From positions 310,001 to 374,000 of the forward strand of contig JAHBUW010000002.1 of assembly GCA_019637875.1 (NCBI GenBank): 64,000 bases of DNA, written 5' to 3'. The stretch's first letter is position 1, and the number at the start of each line of letters is the position of its first letter. The stretch comes from Pseudobdellovibrionaceae bacterium. Lineage in GTDB: Bacteria > Bdellovibrionota > Bdellovibrionia > Bdellovibrionales > Bdellovibrionaceae. The notes beneath the pieces were generated by a model that was given only the letters and a program-made list of their open reading frames with translations, ran no database searches and was not told the origin of the DNA. The position numbers and the translations under genes were made by a program. Shown here piece after piece: positions 34,688 through 43,315 of the stretch.

Positions 34688-36042
34688 CAGTTTTCCATCA
34701 CCACGCGACCGATCAGGTCGTATTCCATGCTGTCGGTGATTTCGACTTTCACGATGGTTCCGATTTCCGCTTGGCCGTCGTTGATCAAAACGACGCCATC
34801 GATTTCCGGCGCCTGCTGCGAAGTCCGACCCTGCAGAAGAAGCTCGGTCTCTTCCGAGTAGCCCTCGACGATGACGTCCAGGACACGGCCGATCATATCG
34901 CGATGACGTTCACGCGAAATGTTCTGCTGCACTTCCATGACGGCTTCGTAACGCTCCTGTTTGGTCTCTTCGTCGAGCTGGTTCGGCATTTTACCGCCGG
35001 GAGTGCTCTCTTCCGGAGAGTACTGGAAGCAACCCACGCGATCGAATTGTTGATCGACGAGGAACTCCAGGATCTCTTCGAACTGCTCTTGCGTCTCGCC
35101 GGGGAAACCGACGATGAACTGCGTGCGGATAACCGCGTCCGGAAGCTCCGTGCGGATCATCTTCAGCACATCTTCGATTTCCGCGCGGGTCATCTTGCGG
35201 TTCATCGACTTCAATACCTGGTCGTTGATGTGTTGCAAGGGCATATCGAAGTAACGAACGAGCTTCGGTTGCTCTTTCATCAATTGGATCAGCTCCGGCG
35301 TCACGCCGTCCGGATAGAGATACAGCATGCGGATCCACTCGATGCCTTCGACCTTGCACAGCTCACGCAAAAGCTCGACCGGAGTTTCGATGGCTTCTTT
35401 GTTTTTACGACGGAGATCCCAACCGTAGTCCGTGAAATCATGGCTGATGATGATCAGCTCTTTCACGCCGCCCGCCGCCAGGAGCTTCGCTTCGTTCACG
35501 ACGTTTTGCATATTCCGCGACTGCAGATTTCCGCGGATCAGCGGAATCGCGCAGAAAGCGCAACGCTTCAAGCAGCCTTCCGAAATCTTCAGGTAGGCGC
35601 GGTGACGGGGCTGCGAGTTCACGCGGGGCGTGCTCTCTTCCTGCAGGTAGGTCGGCAGATTGAAGAACGTCTTCTGCGTGTTGCCACCTTTGTGGCTTTT
35701 CAGAATCTTCGAAATATTCTGGAACTCACCCGAACCGACGAACAAGTCCGCTTCGGGAAGACCTTCGACAAGATCGTTCTTGTAACGTTGCGTGAGGCAA
35801 CCGGCGACGACGATACGTCCGACTTGGCCGCCTTCTTTCAGCTTCGCCATATCGAGAATGCGCGAGATCGATTCTTTTTTCGAATCTTCGATGAAGCCGC
35901 AGGTATTGATGACGACGGTATCCGCACCTTCGGCATCGCCGACGACTTGAAAACCATCTTTCATCAGGGTGCCGGCCATGATTTCGCTATCGACGAGATT
36001 TTTGGGGCAACCCAGTGAGATAAAGTGGACTTTTTCGCTCAT
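34687..36042 (-). CDS. rimO: Ribosomal protein S12 methylthiotransferase
   Basis: The 451-residue radical SAM enzyme starts with the MTTase domain (VHFISLGCPKNLVDSEIMAG), has the radical SAM cluster motif C-x3-C-x2-C in GCLKRCAFCAIPLIRG, and ends with a TRAM domain. MQHINDQVLKSMNRKMTRAEIEDVL and PGETQEQFEEILEF are typical. Length and motifs indicate RimO rather than MiaB. It overlaps lolA by 4 nt. Confidence 0.95.
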   Translation of the reverse strand: MSEKVHFISLGCPKNLVDSEIMAGTLMKDGFQVVGDAEGADTVVINTCGFIEDSKKESISRILDMAKLKEGGQVGRIVVAGCLTQRYKNDLVEGLPEADLFVGSGEFQNISKILKSHKGGNTQKTFFNLPTYLQEESTPRVNSQPRHRAYLKISEGCLKRCAFCAIPLIRGNLQSRNMQNVVNEAKLLAAGGVKELIIISHDFTDYGWDLRRKNKEAIETPVELLRELCKVEGIEWIRMLYLYPDGVTPELIQLMKEQPKLVRYFDMPLQHINDQVLKSMNRKMTRAEIEDVLKMIRTELPDAVIRTQFIVGFPGETQEQFEEILEFLVDQQFDRVGCFQYSPEESTPGGKMPNQLDEETKQERYEAVMEVQQNISRERHRDMIGRVLDVIVEGYSEETELLLQGRTSQQAPEIDGVVLINDGQAEIGTIVKVEITDSMEYDLIGRVVMEN

Positions 36043-36701
36043 AATTCGGTGACCTGCGCGCCCTTCTCAGGGGTGTATTGAAAGATCTTGGCGTTTTTCT
36101 TCTTCTGAAAAACGGTTCCCGAGAACTTCATCGTAGTTTTGTTGCCGAGTTCGTCCGAGTACTCGACTTCGTTGAAGACTTTGTCTTTGGTATTGATGCG
36201 GAACTTCAGATCGCTGACTTGGATCTGCGTGCTCTTCGGCTTCGCCGTGATTTCCAAGGTCGTGCCGTCCTGTTTCGCATCCAGCATGTCGAACTTCGCC
36301 ATCAGGCCCTGTTCCACCAACAGGTCCCCCAGCAGGATCTGATTCTGATTTTTCTTATCCAGCTTCGCTTTCGCGACCTGCACTTTGCCGCCGCTGCCTT
36401 CGGGAGGATACTGCGCGTTCCACAACGTGCCGCCGTCGTAAACGATCAGCGACTTGTCGGGCTCGTTGAGCTCCAGGCGAAAACGTTTCGACGCAAGGAA
36501 GGCTTTGCCTTTGTTGGTCTTTTCGCGCCCCAGGATTTCGGAAACGACGGTCTTCTCAAGATCAATTTCCACATACGCCGCCTTTTGGTAGCGGATGATC
36601 GTCGATCGCAGATCGCCCAACTGCTTTTTCGAAACCTCGGCAGAGGCTTGTACGGCCGAAAACAGAAAGGCCATCGACAGAAGCGCGGTTGTCAGTTTCA
36701 T
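36039..36701 (-). CDS. lolA: Outer-membrane lipoprotein carrier LolA
   Basis: The 220-residue periplasmic protein has a signal peptide (MKLTTALLSMAFLFSAVQASA) and LolA-type strands (FLASKRFRLELNEPDKSLIVYDGGTLWNAQYP, TTLEITAKPKSTQIQVSDLKFRI, FNEVEYSDELGNKTTMKFSGTVFQKK). LolA shuttles lipoproteins from LolCDE to the outer membrane. Many lipoproteins in this window would be its clients. The start at 36701 gives a proper signal peptide; the longer reading extends antisense into the comF end. Confidence 0.85.
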   Translation of the reverse strand: MKLTTALLSMAFLFSAVQASAEVSKKQLGDLRSTIIRYQKAAYVEIDLEKTVVSEILGREKTNKGKAFLASKRFRLELNEPDKSLIVYDGGTLWNAQYPPEGSGGKVQVAKAKLDKKNQNQILLGDLLVEQGLMAKFDMLDAKQDGTTLEITAKPKSTQIQVSDLKFRINTKDKVFNEVEYSDELGNKTTMKFSGTVFQKKKNAKIFQYTPEKGAQVTEL

Positions 36702-36726
36702 GGGCAAGGATGTACCAGAGAAGCCC

Positions 36727-37485
36727 CTATGGCGCAAGGCGGCTTCGGCGGGCCAGACTCCAAATTTCGTAGGAATTTCCAGCACCCTCGCTCTTCTCCT
36801 GGAGGCTGCGCAACGCCATCAAGCTGGTCGCTCCGGTCGTTACAATATCATCGACCAGAACCCATAGGACGGTCCTGGCGGGGTCTTCGGGAGTCCCCCT
36901 CGCCCGGAGTCCGCCTCTCGCTTCCGGCGCCATGGAGACGCGGCGGACGTCCGAGAGCCGCTGTCGGCGCGTCTTCCGCTTCTGCGGCAGGCCCCAAGTG
37001 GCCGCCTGTGCCAGCTCTTCCCCTTCGACCCCCAGGATCTCGGCGAAACCCTTGGCAAAGTCTGCCGCGTGGGTGCGGTACGGGTTCGAGTTCGGCAGGG
37101 CGAACAATCGGATCTCGGACTTTTGAAAGACCTCCACGGCGTGCTGGTTTATGAAAAGTTGCGCCAGCTCGGCCCAGGTCTTTTCCCGCCCCCTTCCCTT
37201 CAAACCCAGAATCGCGGACGAAAGGGCATCACTCTCTTGCGGCACCCAGTCCCAGAGCGACCGGCAACGGGTTCGCGGATCAAGTGGATGTGGAAAAACC
37301 AAAGCCTCGCTAAATACGCGATCCAGTTCGCGCAGACAGTGACGGCACAAAGAACGTCCCGACCACAAAAAAAGGCCGCAACCGTCGCAGTTTCCGGGCG
37401 ACGGACCGAAGGGAATTGTCAGAAGGTGTTTCAACTCACGTAAGGCTTCCATGTGCCGAAGAACTGCGAAGACCGTACCGCTCAA
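36727..37485 (-). CDS. ComF-family phosphoribosyltransferase-like protein
   Basis: The 252-residue protein has a zinc-finger-like N-terminus (NCDGCGLFLWSGRSLCRHCLREL) and a PRTase domain with the PRPP loop WVLVDDIVTTGATSL at the C-terminal third. Other ComF features include LALPNSNPYRTHAADFAKGFAE and KRKTRRQRLSDVRR. ComF proteins are associated with DNA uptake and are required for natural transformation in several species. The start is TTG overlapping the rlmH stop, with ATG 11 codons later as an alternative. Confidence 0.85.
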   Translation of the reverse strand: MSGTVFAVLRHMEALRELKHLLTIPFGPSPGNCDGCGLFLWSGRSLCRHCLRELDRVFSEALVFPHPLDPRTRCRSLWDWVPQESDALSSAILGLKGRGREKTWAELAQLFINQHAVEVFQKSEIRLFALPNSNPYRTHAADFAKGFAEILGVEGEELAQAATWGLPQKRKTRRQRLSDVRRVSMAPEARGGLRARGTPEDPARTVLWVLVDDIVTTGATSLMALRSLQEKSEGAGNSYEIWSLARRSRLAP

Positions 37486-37955
37486 ACATTATGGTAAGGC
37501 AGGCCCTTCAGGATCGCGAAGCCGCGATAAATTTGCTCGAGCGCGACGATCTGGGCCACCCAGTGGTTCATCACGAGTTTCGAAAAGCTGATCGTCGTTT
37601 GCGCACGGGATTTCACATCATCGTTCACGCCGTAGGCTCCGCCGATGATGAAGACGATTCGTTTCTTTCCGCTCATTTGGAATTGATTGATCTTCTTCGC
37701 GAAGCCTTCCGAATCCAGGCTTTGCCCCCGCTCATCGAACAGCACGACGTAATCGTCGTCCTTCAGCGCCGCGAGCAGCGACTTGGAGTCTTCTTTCTTT
37801 TTCACTTCGGAGTTTTCGCGAGAAGCCCCGGTTGAGCCCGTGACTTCCAACATCTCGATCTTCTGGAGGGGATCGATTTTGCGCAGATAGTCCTCGAGAC
37901 CTTCCTTCACCCAAGCGGGTTTCGCGGATTTCAGGGTCAAGAGGACGAACTTCAT
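37482..37955 (-). CDS. rlmH: 23S rRNA (pseudouridine1915-N3) methyltransferase
   Basis: The 157-residue SPOUT methyltransferase ends with the RlmH signature FSKLVMNHWVAQIVALEQIYRGFAILKGLPYHNV and has the SAM-knot loop RIVFIIGGAYGVNDDVKS. It modifies helix 69 of 23S rRNA. It follows the nadD-rsfS fusion immediately (adjacent stop and start) and is followed by comF with overlapping codons. Confidence 0.93.
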   Translation of the reverse strand: MKFVLLTLKSAKPAWVKEGLEDYLRKIDPLQKIEMLEVTGSTGASRENSEVKKKEDSKSLLAALKDDDYVVLFDERGQSLDSEGFAKKINQFQMSGKKRIVFIIGGAYGVNDDVKSRAQTTISFSKLVMNHWVAQIVALEQIYRGFAILKGLPYHNV

Positions 37956-38972
37956 CTATTTCAGCGTGGGATCTTGGAGCTTCAGGTCTTTACCCTGCGC
38001 CCACAGGTTCTCGAGGCTGTATTCCTGACGGATGTAATCGTAGAAAACGTGAACGATCAGCGAGCCGTAATCGACCAGCACCCAACGACCTTCATCGGCG
38101 CCCTCAAGTGACTGCGGATAGACGTTGAATTCGGTTTTCACCGCATCGGCCACGGCTTCGGCCAGCGCCGTCGCGTGACGGGTCGATGTCGCCGAGCAGA
38201 TCACCGCGAATTCGGACGGCGCCGTCATCGGACGCAGGTCGAATCCGCGTACGCCGATGGCTTTGCGCTCAAACAGCACATTCGCGACAAATTTCGCGAA
38301 CTCCTCGTAGTCGCCGATTTTCTCTTTGAGCGGAGCGTAGAGACCCGAATTTTTAATCTTCAGTTCCACACCAAGCGGCAAATATTTTTCGACCGAGCGG
38401 CCGCTACGCAGCCACTTACGCAGATCCGTCGCCGAAACTTCGACGTCCTTCAGCTGCAGAAACTGAAGTTCCTTACCCGATTTCAAAGTGAAGAAGTTGA
38501 AATCCTGGTCGGTGATCAAGGGTTGCAGGAACTCCGGAAGGTCCTCTTGGGTCCGCGGCAGTTCAAAGCCGGGACGCGAGCAAACGACCAGGTTCGCGAT
38601 GTCGAGGATCTTCTTCCAGTCTTTCCACTCTTCCAGTTCGTTCAGAAGATCCATCCCGATCACCAACGACAGCTCGTCGTTGGGATGTTCCGCTTTGAGC
38701 TCTTCCAAAGTTTGGATCGTGTAGCTGGTCTTGCCGCGCTTCACTTCACGGTCGTCGACGACGTAACCGGCGCCCAGATCCGAAAACGCGATGCGGGTCA
38801 GATCCAAACGCTCTTCCGCCGAAGGGCCGTCGATTTTTTTCTTCAGCGGATTTTTCGCACTGGGGATCACGCGCAGTTCATTCAAACCCGCCTTTTCCTT
38901 TACCGTGCGCGCCACATTCAAATGACCAAAGTGAGGCGGGTTAAAACTTCCACCCAGAATACCGATCTTCAT
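37956..38972 (-). CDS. NadD-RsfS fusion: nicotinate-nucleotide adenylyltransferase plus ribosomal silencing factor
   Basis: This 338-residue protein fuses two normally separate enzymes. Residues 1 to about 215 are NadD: GGSFNPPHFGHLNVA is the nucleotidyltransferase motif, and VSATDLRKWLRSGRSVEKYLP is the typical ISSTxIR end. From about 220 the protein is RsfS/RsfA: FAKFVANVLFERKAIGVRGFDLRPMTAPSEFAVICSATSTRHATALAEAV and WVLVDYGSLIVHVFYDYIRQEYSLENLW. The two genes are usually adjacent, so fusion is natural but not common. It is coupled to obg upstream and rlmH downstream. Confidence 0.92.
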   Translation of the reverse strand: MKIGILGGSFNPPHFGHLNVARTVKEKAGLNELRVIPSAKNPLKKKIDGPSAEERLDLTRIAFSDLGAGYVVDDREVKRGKTSYTIQTLEELKAEHPNDELSLVIGMDLLNELEEWKDWKKILDIANLVVCSRPGFELPRTQEDLPEFLQPLITDQDFNFFTLKSGKELQFLQLKDVEVSATDLRKWLRSGRSVEKYLPLGVELKIKNSGLYAPLKEKIGDYEEFAKFVANVLFERKAIGVRGFDLRPMTAPSEFAVICSATSTRHATALAEAVADAVKTEFNVYPQSLEGADEGRWVLVDYGSLIVHVFYDYIRQEYSLENLWAQGKDLKLQDPTLK

Positions 38973-40007
38973 TTACGTCCCCTTTTCCGAGGGAAAAACG
39001 TGCTCACGCAAACGGTACAGCAGTTGATCCACGTTTTTACCCGCGACCGCCGAGATCGCGAGGGGCTCTTCGCCCGTTTCTTTTTTGAACGCGGCCTTCA
39101 TCGCCGTGAGTTTCGCTTCCGTCAAAGTGTCGATCTTGTTCAGAACGACCAACTGAGTCCGCGTCGTCAACGGGAAGAATCCATCACGCTCTTTGTTCAT
39201 GCGATCGTACTGCACCAGTTCTTCGTTGATATCGCGATAAGCTTGCAGCGCGATATCAACTTCACCCGAAGAGGTGTCGATCATATGCACGAACACCCGC
39301 GTGCGCTCGATGTGTTTCAAAAATTGAATGCCCAAACCCACGCCCTGGTGCGCACCCCGGATCAAACCCGGGATATCCGCAACGACGAACGAGGTGAACT
39401 CACCCGCTTTGACGACACCGAGGTTCGGCGTCAACGTGGTGAAAGGATAGTCCGCAATCTTGGGCCGTGCGGCCGAGATGCGCGAAATCAGCGTCGACTT
39501 TCCCGCGTTCGGAAGCCCGATGATACCGACGTCGGCGATCAGCTTGAGCTCTAAAGTCACGGTCATTTCTTGTTCGTCTTCGCCCGGTTGGGCCTTTTCG
39601 GGAGCCTGGTTCACACTGTTTTTAAAGAACCAGTTCCCTTTGCCGCCGCGACCGCCCTTCAAAAGGACAACCTCTTGAACGTCGGTCAAATCCGCCAAAA
39701 CTTGGCCGTCTTCACCGCGCACCACCGTCCCCGGAGGGACGAGCAGAACGAGGTCTTCCCCGTCCGCGCCCGCGCAATTCGAGGACTCGCCGGGATTTCC
39801 ATTCGGAGCGGCGTATCTTTTCATCGGTCGAAAATCGACGAGAGAGTTGGAGTTAGGGAATGCACGGAAAATCAGATCGCCGCCCTTACCGCCATCACCA
39901 CCATCGGGTCCACCCCGCGGTGTCATGGCCTCACGCCGGAAACTGACTTTACCAGGCCCCCCATGCCCAGAAGCGATTCGAATCTTGATCTCGTCGATAA
40001 ACTTCAT
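38973..40007 (-). CDS. obg: GTPase Obg
   Basis: The 344-residue protein has the glycine-rich Obg domain (FIDEIKIRIASGHGGPGKVSFRREAMTPRGGPDGGDGGKGGDL) and a GTPase domain with G1 GLPNAGKSTLISRIS, G3 VVADIPGLIRGAHQGVG and G4 NKID. It has no C-terminal OCT domain, as in many proteobacteria. It acts in ribosome assembly and stress response. The ATG at 40007 begins MKFIDE, the family standard start. Confidence 0.96.
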   Translation of the reverse strand: MKFIDEIKIRIASGHGGPGKVSFRREAMTPRGGPDGGDGGKGGDLIFRAFPNSNSLVDFRPMKRYAAPNGNPGESSNCAGADGEDLVLLVPPGTVVRGEDGQVLADLTDVQEVVLLKGGRGGKGNWFFKNSVNQAPEKAQPGEDEQEMTVTLELKLIADVGIIGLPNAGKSTLISRISAARPKIADYPFTTLTPNLGVVKAGEFTSFVVADIPGLIRGAHQGVGLGIQFLKHIERTRVFVHMIDTSSGEVDIALQAYRDINEELVQYDRMNKERDGFFPLTTRTQLVVLNKIDTLTEAKLTAMKAAFKKETGEEPLAISAVAGKNVDQLLYRLREHVFPSEKGT

Positions 40008-40015
40008 GCGTAAAT

Positions 40016-40043
40016 AAAAAGGAGCCACGAGGGCTCCCTTTTT
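40016..40043 (-). terminator. Terminator after rpmA, before obg
   Basis: Stem GGAGCC/GGCTCC with loop ACGAG, followed on the minus strand by TTTTTATTT. It lies between rpmA and obg and should separate ribosomal-protein expression from the downstream genes, although read-through is possible. Confidence 0.75.
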
Positions 40044-40073
40044 CTCCTATGCCGTTAGGTTCTTTGCCGAAAC

Positions 40074-40346
40074 CTATGCGGTTTTGGCTTCAGCCTTCGG
40101 ATAGACGCTGATCCGGAAACGTGTTTTCGAATCGCGCTCGAATTTCACCAGGCCCTCGATGATCGAGTAGATGGTGTGGTCACGGCCCATTTTCACGTTC
40201 GTGCCCATGTGGAATTTAGTTCCGCGTTGACGGACGATAATGGTGCCCGGCTGCACCAACTGACCACCGAAGCGTTTCACGCCAAGGCGTTTACTTTGTG
40301 AGTCGCGTCCGTTCTTTGTACTACCGCCGGCCTTCTTACTTGCCAT
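40074..40346 (-). CDS. rpmA: 50S ribosomal protein L27
   Basis: The 90-residue protein has the invariant N-terminus [52 protein letters not shown]27 reaches into the peptidyl transferase centre. There is no cleavable N-terminal extension of the type seen in Firmicutes. It follows rplU by 12 nt, the classical rplU-rpmA pair. Confidence 0.98.
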   Translation of the reverse strand: MASKKAGGSTKNGRDSQSKRLGVKRFGGQLVQPGTIIVRQRGTKFHMGTNVKMGRDHTIYSIIEGLVKFERDSKTRFRISVYPKAEAKTA

Positions 40347-40358
40347 GCTTCACCCCGA

Positions 40359-40934
40359 TTATTTCTTGCTAACTTTTTTCTTAGCGGTTTTCTTTTTCGC
40401 GCCCGAAGCTTTCTTCGCGACTTTCTTTTTCGCGGGTGCAGCTTTTTTCGCTACTTTTTTCTTCGCAGCGGTTTTCTTGGGAGCGGCTTCTGTTGCCGTG
40501 TCGTCGCCTTTGATGCGTGCTTCGGCACGAGCAATGCGAGCGTCGACTTTCGACTGGATGCGCTCCAGGCGAGACTTATCGACGTCAACGACGTTCGCCG
40601 AACCTTCCGCCTTCGCGGTGTTGCCACCGAAAGCGATCGACTTCACGAACAGCTCTGTGAAAGGCTGACGGTGAGTCTTGAAGCGGCGATAGCCTTGACG
40701 GCGTTTCTTTTTGAAGACGATGACTTTGCGATCTTTGGTTTGTTTCGTCACAACCAGAGTCACGCTCGCGTCTTTGACGAGAGGCGCGCCCACGCTGGGA
40801 TTGTCCCCACCGATCATAAGCACTTCAGTCAGGTTAAACTCAGAACCCAGAGCATTATCGAGCTTTTCAACACGAATCACATCACCCGGTTCAACACGAT
40901 ATTGCTTACCGCCGGTGCGAATAATGGCGTACAT
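40359..40934 (-). CDS. rplU: 50S ribosomal protein L21 with Lys/Ala-rich C-terminal extension
   Basis: Residues 1 to about 103 are ordinary L21 (MYAIIRTGGKQYRVEPGDVIRVEKL, KKRRQGYRRFKTHRQPFTELFVKSIAFG). The protein then continues for about 88 residues: a helical, Arg/Ala-rich part (SRLERIQSKVDARIARAEARI) and a tail of KKVAKKAAPAKKK-type repeats. The extension nearly doubles normal L21 length and resembles histone-H1 tails. It is in frame without stop, so it is a real fusion. It heads the rplU-rpmA unit. Confidence 0.95.
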   Translation of the reverse strand: MYAIIRTGGKQYRVEPGDVIRVEKLDNALGSEFNLTEVLMIGGDNPSVGAPLVKDASVTLVVTKQTKDRKVIVFKKKRRQGYRRFKTHRQPFTELFVKSIAFGGNTAKAEGSANVVDVDKSRLERIQSKVDARIARAEARIKGDDTATEAAPKKTAAKKKVAKKAAPAKKKVAKKASGAKKKTAKKKVSKK

Positions 40935-41238
40935 TTTCAGGACCTCACTTCTACGAAGACAAGACTTTTACAATGAATTGCGTCTTAAAGTCATGGGTTC
41001 TTGCCTGTTGGTTGGCGCCTTGTCAATGCCTTGTCGTGACGGTGGAGAGAGGACCCGGGTCGGCGGTGCGAGGCTCCCCTGGCGGGAATCCGCCGAAATC
41101 AGGGACCCCCGCCGCAGGGGCATGAAAGAACTTCAGAAATCGCAGATTTATGAGGCGCGTCACTTCTCCCGTGGAGGCCCAATCCCGCTAAACTGAATCT
41201 TGGAGCGACGCCGCTCCCTCGTTTCAAGGAGTGAATCG
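40935..41238. other. Intergenic region upstream of rplU and the 41.2 kb gene
   Basis: About 300 nt without a convincing gene between divergent units. On the minus strand a perfect TTGACA hexamer (complement at 41021-41026) lies 87 nt upstream of rplU, but the matching -10 is weak, so it is only a candidate promoter. AAGGAG for the rightward gene lies close to 41239. I see no strong hairpin or known ribosomal-protein leader motif. Confidence 0.4.
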
Positions 41239-42093
41239 ATGACGATCTTGCGCGCCCTGTTGGCGCTTCTCCTCTTCAGCTCGACGCCCGTTTTTGCGGC
41301 GAACGAAACCTCGATCTTCCGGTGTATGGAAGGCCTTCAAGGACTGCTCGTTCCCGAGGATATGAACTTCCGCCGGATCGAAACCCCCTCGGGACCGCAG
41401 TACCTGGTGCAAAGCCCTCCCCGCTACGTTCTGTTCGATGGCCGCGGTCATCGTTTCGTCGACACCACGAAGCTCGACCCCGCCTTCCGCACCGAGGTGA
41501 AAGGCATCGATGGCGTCACCATTCCCGAAATCCGCCTGGCGTTCCCCGGGGTTCGCGGCGAGCGTCCGCTGGACGACAAGGCCTACCAGCCCCTGATCGT
41601 CCGCGAGGGAACCATCGTCGAGAACGGCAAGATCATGAGCTGGCTGTCGGGCGACTACGGCGTCGACGGCAAGAAATGGTCTTTGCGGATGCCGAAGTCC
41701 GAACCGCTTTACAAGAACGTATGGATGGGCAAGCCCGCCGTGGGCTTTCGCGACCAAAAGCATATCGTCATGGACAGCGTCGACCCGGACGTCTTCGACA
41801 AATCGGTGAAGAAATCCTTCTACATCGGAATTTTGGATCGAATGTACAACCTGGCCGTCGAGGCTTTGGATGCCCCCGCCCCCCGTGCGCGCGAACTCAG
41901 CCAAAAAATGCAAAAGGCGAAGGCGGAATGCGCGGCCTATTTCGAAGAGTCGGTTCGTGAGGGTCGCACCTCGAGTCGGGAGATGGAAGAGCTGCACTTC
42001 GCCATGGACAAAATCGTCTACTCGCCGAATTCCGGCGTGAAGCCGGTCGAAGCGAAGAAACCCGCCACGAAAGAAAGCGACGGAGTGCAATAG
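41239..42093 (+). CDS. Secreted protein, function unknown
   Basis: I do not recognise this 284-residue protein. It starts MTILRALLALLLFSSTPVFAANE with a clear signal peptide (VFA/A cleavage) and AAGGAG RBS. The mature part contains FRCMEGLQGLLVPEDMNFRR, VLFDGRGHRFVDTTKL, LIVREGTIVENGKIMSW and a helical region near 215-260 (MYNLAVEALDAPAPRARELSQKMQKAKAECAAYFEE). Two cysteines may pair. A HAD phosphatase gene follows 2 nt later, so the pair may be cotranscribed. Confidence 0.6.
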   Translation: MTILRALLALLLFSSTPVFAANETSIFRCMEGLQGLLVPEDMNFRRIETPSGPQYLVQSPPRYVLFDGRGHRFVDTTKLDPAFRTEVKGIDGVTIPEIRLAFPGVRGERPLDDKAYQPLIVREGTIVENGKIMSWLSGDYGVDGKKWSLRMPKSEPLYKNVWMGKPAVGFRDQKHIVMDSVDPDVFDKSVKKSFYIGILDRMYNLAVEALDAPAPRARELSQKMQKAKAECAAYFEESVREGRTSSREMEELHFAMDKIVYSPNSGVKPVEAKKPATKESDGVQ

Positions 42094-42095
42094 TC

Positions 42096-42731
42096 ATGGC
42101 CAGCGATCACCGCCACGAGGAGCTGCGCCGGACCCTTAAACTGGACCGCTACAAGGCCTTACTTTTCGACTGCGACGGCACGATCGCGGACTCGATGGAC
42201 GCCCATCTGCAGGCCTGGAATATCGCCCTGAAAAAACAGGGTGGCTACATCACGGCCGAAGAGAACCAAAAGTTCGCGGGCCAGCCCACGCAAAAGATCG
42301 TCGATCAGTTGAACAAACTGCGCGGCACGCAGATCGACGGCGACCGCGTCGCGCACGAAAAGGAAGAGGCCTTCTTAACGCTCATCGACCAAATCGAAGC
42401 CATCGCGGACGTGGCGGAAATCGTCGCGGCTTTTCATGGGATGGTCCCGATGGCCGTCGTTTCCGGCGGGGGACGTCGGGCCGTTCTGCGCACGCTCGAG
42501 CAGTTAAAGATGAAAGAGATCTTACCGGTCGTCATCGGCGCCGAGGACTACGAACACGGAAAGCCGGCGCCCGACTGCTTTTTGATGGCCGCGAAAGCCT
42601 TGGGCGTTCAAGCCGCCGACTGCTTGGTCTTCGAAGACGCCGAACTCGGCATCCAAGGCGCGAAGGCCGCCGGGATGGGCTACATCCTCGTGACCCGCGC
42701 GGGCCTCGACCTGACGAAGTCGGCGTATTAG
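42096..42731 (+). CDS. HAD-superfamily phosphatase (beta-phosphoglucomutase-like)
   Basis: The 211-residue enzyme shows all HAD motifs: motif I LLFDCDGTIADSMDAHL (catalytic Asp pair), motif II VVSGGG, motif III lysine in EDYEHGKPAPDCFLMAAKALGV and motif IV VFEDAELGIQGAKAAGM. The cap is helical, between motifs I and II, as in subfamily IA beta-phosphoglucomutase and phosphoglycolate phosphatases. The substrate cannot be read from sequence. Confidence 0.85.
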   Translation: MASDHRHEELRRTLKLDRYKALLFDCDGTIADSMDAHLQAWNIALKKQGGYITAEENQKFAGQPTQKIVDQLNKLRGTQIDGDRVAHEKEEAFLTLIDQIEAIADVAEIVAAFHGMVPMAVVSGGGRRAVLRTLEQLKMKEILPVVIGAEDYEHGKPAPDCFLMAAKALGVQAADCLVFEDAELGIQGAKAAGMGYILVTRAGLDLTKSAY

Positions 42732-42733
42732 CA

Positions 42734-43201
42734 TTAGTAGAATTTATTGTAATCGAGGGGCTCACCAAAACCTTTGATCTCGGAAGGGAGCGGGCCTTCG
42801 TACTCGATCACGAAATGCATATCGTGCTTTTCGTAATATTCAGCGATCTCTTTGCGAAACTCTTCACCATCCGCATCGCCACTCTCTTCCGCCCACGAGT
42901 CGCGAAACAGGAATGCGATATAGGTCGAGCGGACCGAAGGCTCAACTTCGAAATAGGGATCCTGATCGAACTGTGCTTTCAGGATGCGCCCGCTTTGCGG
43001 AATCGTGAAACCCAACGCATAACTGCAGCCCACGAACGGCAGACCCGTAACACTGGGCCCGGCTTCACATTTCGAAACGTCCATTTTTAGGCGCAGGGTC
43101 ACGCGCTCGATGCGCACTTCACCGCCACGAACAACTTCCGTGACCGCGTGCGCGGCCAACACCATCAACGACATCACCAACAAAACTGCGTATTTCATCA
43201 T
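42734..43201 (-). CDS. Secreted protein, function unknown
   Basis: The 155-residue protein begins with a signal peptide (MMKYAVLLVMSLMVLAAHAV) and then a beta-rich domain (VRIERVTLRLKMDVSKCEAGPSV, PFVGCSYALGFTIPQ) with two cysteines that could pair, followed by acidic helical stretches (GDADGEEFRKEIAEYYEKHD). I do not recognise a family. It is convergent with the HAD gene, with only 2 nt between stops. Confidence 0.55.
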   Translation of the reverse strand: MMKYAVLLVMSLMVLAAHAVTEVVRGGEVRIERVTLRLKMDVSKCEAGPSVTGLPFVGCSYALGFTIPQSGRILKAQFDQDPYFEVEPSVRSTYIAFLFRDSWAEESGDADGEEFRKEIAEYYEKHDMHFVIEYEGPLPSEIKGFGEPLDYNKFY

Positions 43202-43315
43202 GTCCCCGAGGAACTATGCCCCAACGGTGGAGTCAATATCGTCGCCGCCTCCCCGAAAATTTTAGTGAGTTGCGCAGTTCCGCGGCGAAGGCTAGGTTTC
43301 CGCGCGGAGGCATTC

